IMG/VR virus record: IMGVR_UViG_3300049827_000119
Span: 1 to 20,981 of that record
DNA from: a virus
Strand: one strand, 5' to 3'
DNA length: 20,981 nt
Made by a program: the position numbers and the translations under genes. The notes below the pieces were generated by a model. That model saw only the letters and a program-made list of their open reading frames with translations. It did no database searches and was not told the origin of the DNA. Below are positions 20,766 through 20,981 of this stretch, in pieces (positions within the stretch are counted from its first letter, which is position 1; each line of letters opens with the position of its first letter).

Positions 20766-20938
20766 TTAGGCGGCATTATGCGAGGGTGGTTCGGCAAGGT
20801 CTCCAGTTATTCATGGGCAGGGGAGACTCCACGGGACGCCTTTCGGCGTTTCTGCTTGCGCTTCATCAGCCGCAATTTTGCCCATCCAGATGTTGCCTGT
20901 CACCGAACCTTTGGCAACCCACGGAGATTGCCGCCTAA
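20766..20938. repeat. Nested inverted repeats
   Basis: Three pairs of complementary segments are nested symmetrically. They are TTAGGCGGCA (20766-20775) with TGCCGCCTAA (20929-20938), GGTTCGG (20788-20794) with CCGAACC (20903-20909), and ATGGGCA (20813-20819) with TGCCCAT (20879-20885). A small ACGCC-TTTC-GGCGT hairpin lies inside. The order allows one long branched fold in RNA of either strand or in single-stranded DNA. No known RNA family was recognised. Confidence 0.5.
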
Positions 20939-20981
20939 CTATGTTTTATGGATTGTACACTTTTGACGCCGGGATCAATAT

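Larger units (their letters stand above)
20595..20981. other. Gene-poor stretch before the tail-fibre block
   Basis: No coding frame on either strand looks genuine here. A 119-codon plus-strand frame (20607-20966) is rich in Arg, Trp, His and Cys, has no ribosome site, and overlaps the discoidin gene start on the opposite strand. The region holds a -10-like repeat (20671-20689), a set of nested inverted repeats (20766-20938) and a small hairpin with a GAAA loop on the minus strand (about 20835-20850). It is probably a leader or intergenic control region. Confidence 0.55.

Noticed and set aside
20607-20966. 119-codon plus-strand frame in the leader region
   Set aside because: No ribosome site, odd Arg/Trp/His/Cys-rich composition, opposite to all other genes, and it overlaps the discoidin gene start and the inverted repeats. 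It is probably a chance open frame.
20690-20981. Possible integron attC sites, suggested by TTAGGC and GCCTAAC segments and hairpins
   Set aside because: One core reads ATTAGGC, not GTTAGGC. The order of the two cores is that of two flanking sites and not one site. I could not pair the arms of a complete attC. No integrase or cassette gene is visible.
1-20981. tRNA genes, CRISPR arrays, insertion sequences, integrase or attachment sites
   Set aside because: No tRNA-like arms, regular spaced repeats, transposase or integrase motifs were seen on either strand.

Overview
The window is a block of virion genes from a tailed bacteriophage or prophage. Every convincing gene lies on the minus strand, so transcription runs from position 20981 towards position 1. 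Genes are packed with TAATG or ATGA stop/start overlaps and mostly good AGGAGG-type ribosome sites, which means a bacterial host. Nothing in the window identifies that host. There is no integrase, repressor, replication gene, tRNA or CRISPR array, so lytic and prophage states cannot be told apart.

Layout in transcription order. (1) 20981-20595: about 390 bases without a convincing gene, with nested inverted repeats and a -10-like TATAAT. (2) 20594-17450: host-contact genes: a discoidin-like carbohydrate-binding protein, a pectate-lyase-like beta-helix tail spike, four small proteins (one tryptophan-rich) and a small membrane protein. (3) 17438-13660: DNA packaging and portal (TerS, TerL, Mu gp29-like portal, Mu gpF/SPP1 gp7-like head protein). 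(4) 13658-13215: an AT-rich HNH/endonuclease VII-type gene inserted without disturbing its neighbours. (5) 13215-9950: head maturation: gpG/gp10-like protein, an unlisted 47-aa ORF, a Mu gpI-like protease with an in-frame internal start that should make a separate scaffold, a decoration protein, the major capsid protein and a small beta protein. (6) 9893-7413: a sugar-modification cassette: a GT-A glycosyltransferase, a GT-B glycosyltransferase fused to a SAM methyltransferase, and a FmdB-like zinc ribbon. (7) 7423-3083: small structural proteins, a jelly-roll-like virion protein, connector and terminator candidates, two tandem tail-tube paralogues, and tail assembly chaperones joined by a -1 frameshift. 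(8) 3090-1: the tape-measure protein, interrupted by an intein-like Hint domain, then a tail-tip protein cut off by the window edge.

The head order (TerL, gp29-like portal, gpF, gpG, gpI/Z, capsid) resembles phage Mu. The tail has tube, frameshifted chaperones and tape measure with no sheath gene in view, so it is siphovirus-like and the genome is mosaic. The points most worth a second look are the Hint domain in the tape measure, the complete -1 frameshift signal (A AAA AAC, 5-nt spacer, 10-bp stem), the nested protease/scaffold start, and the glycosyltransferase-methyltransferase cassette inside the structural operon.
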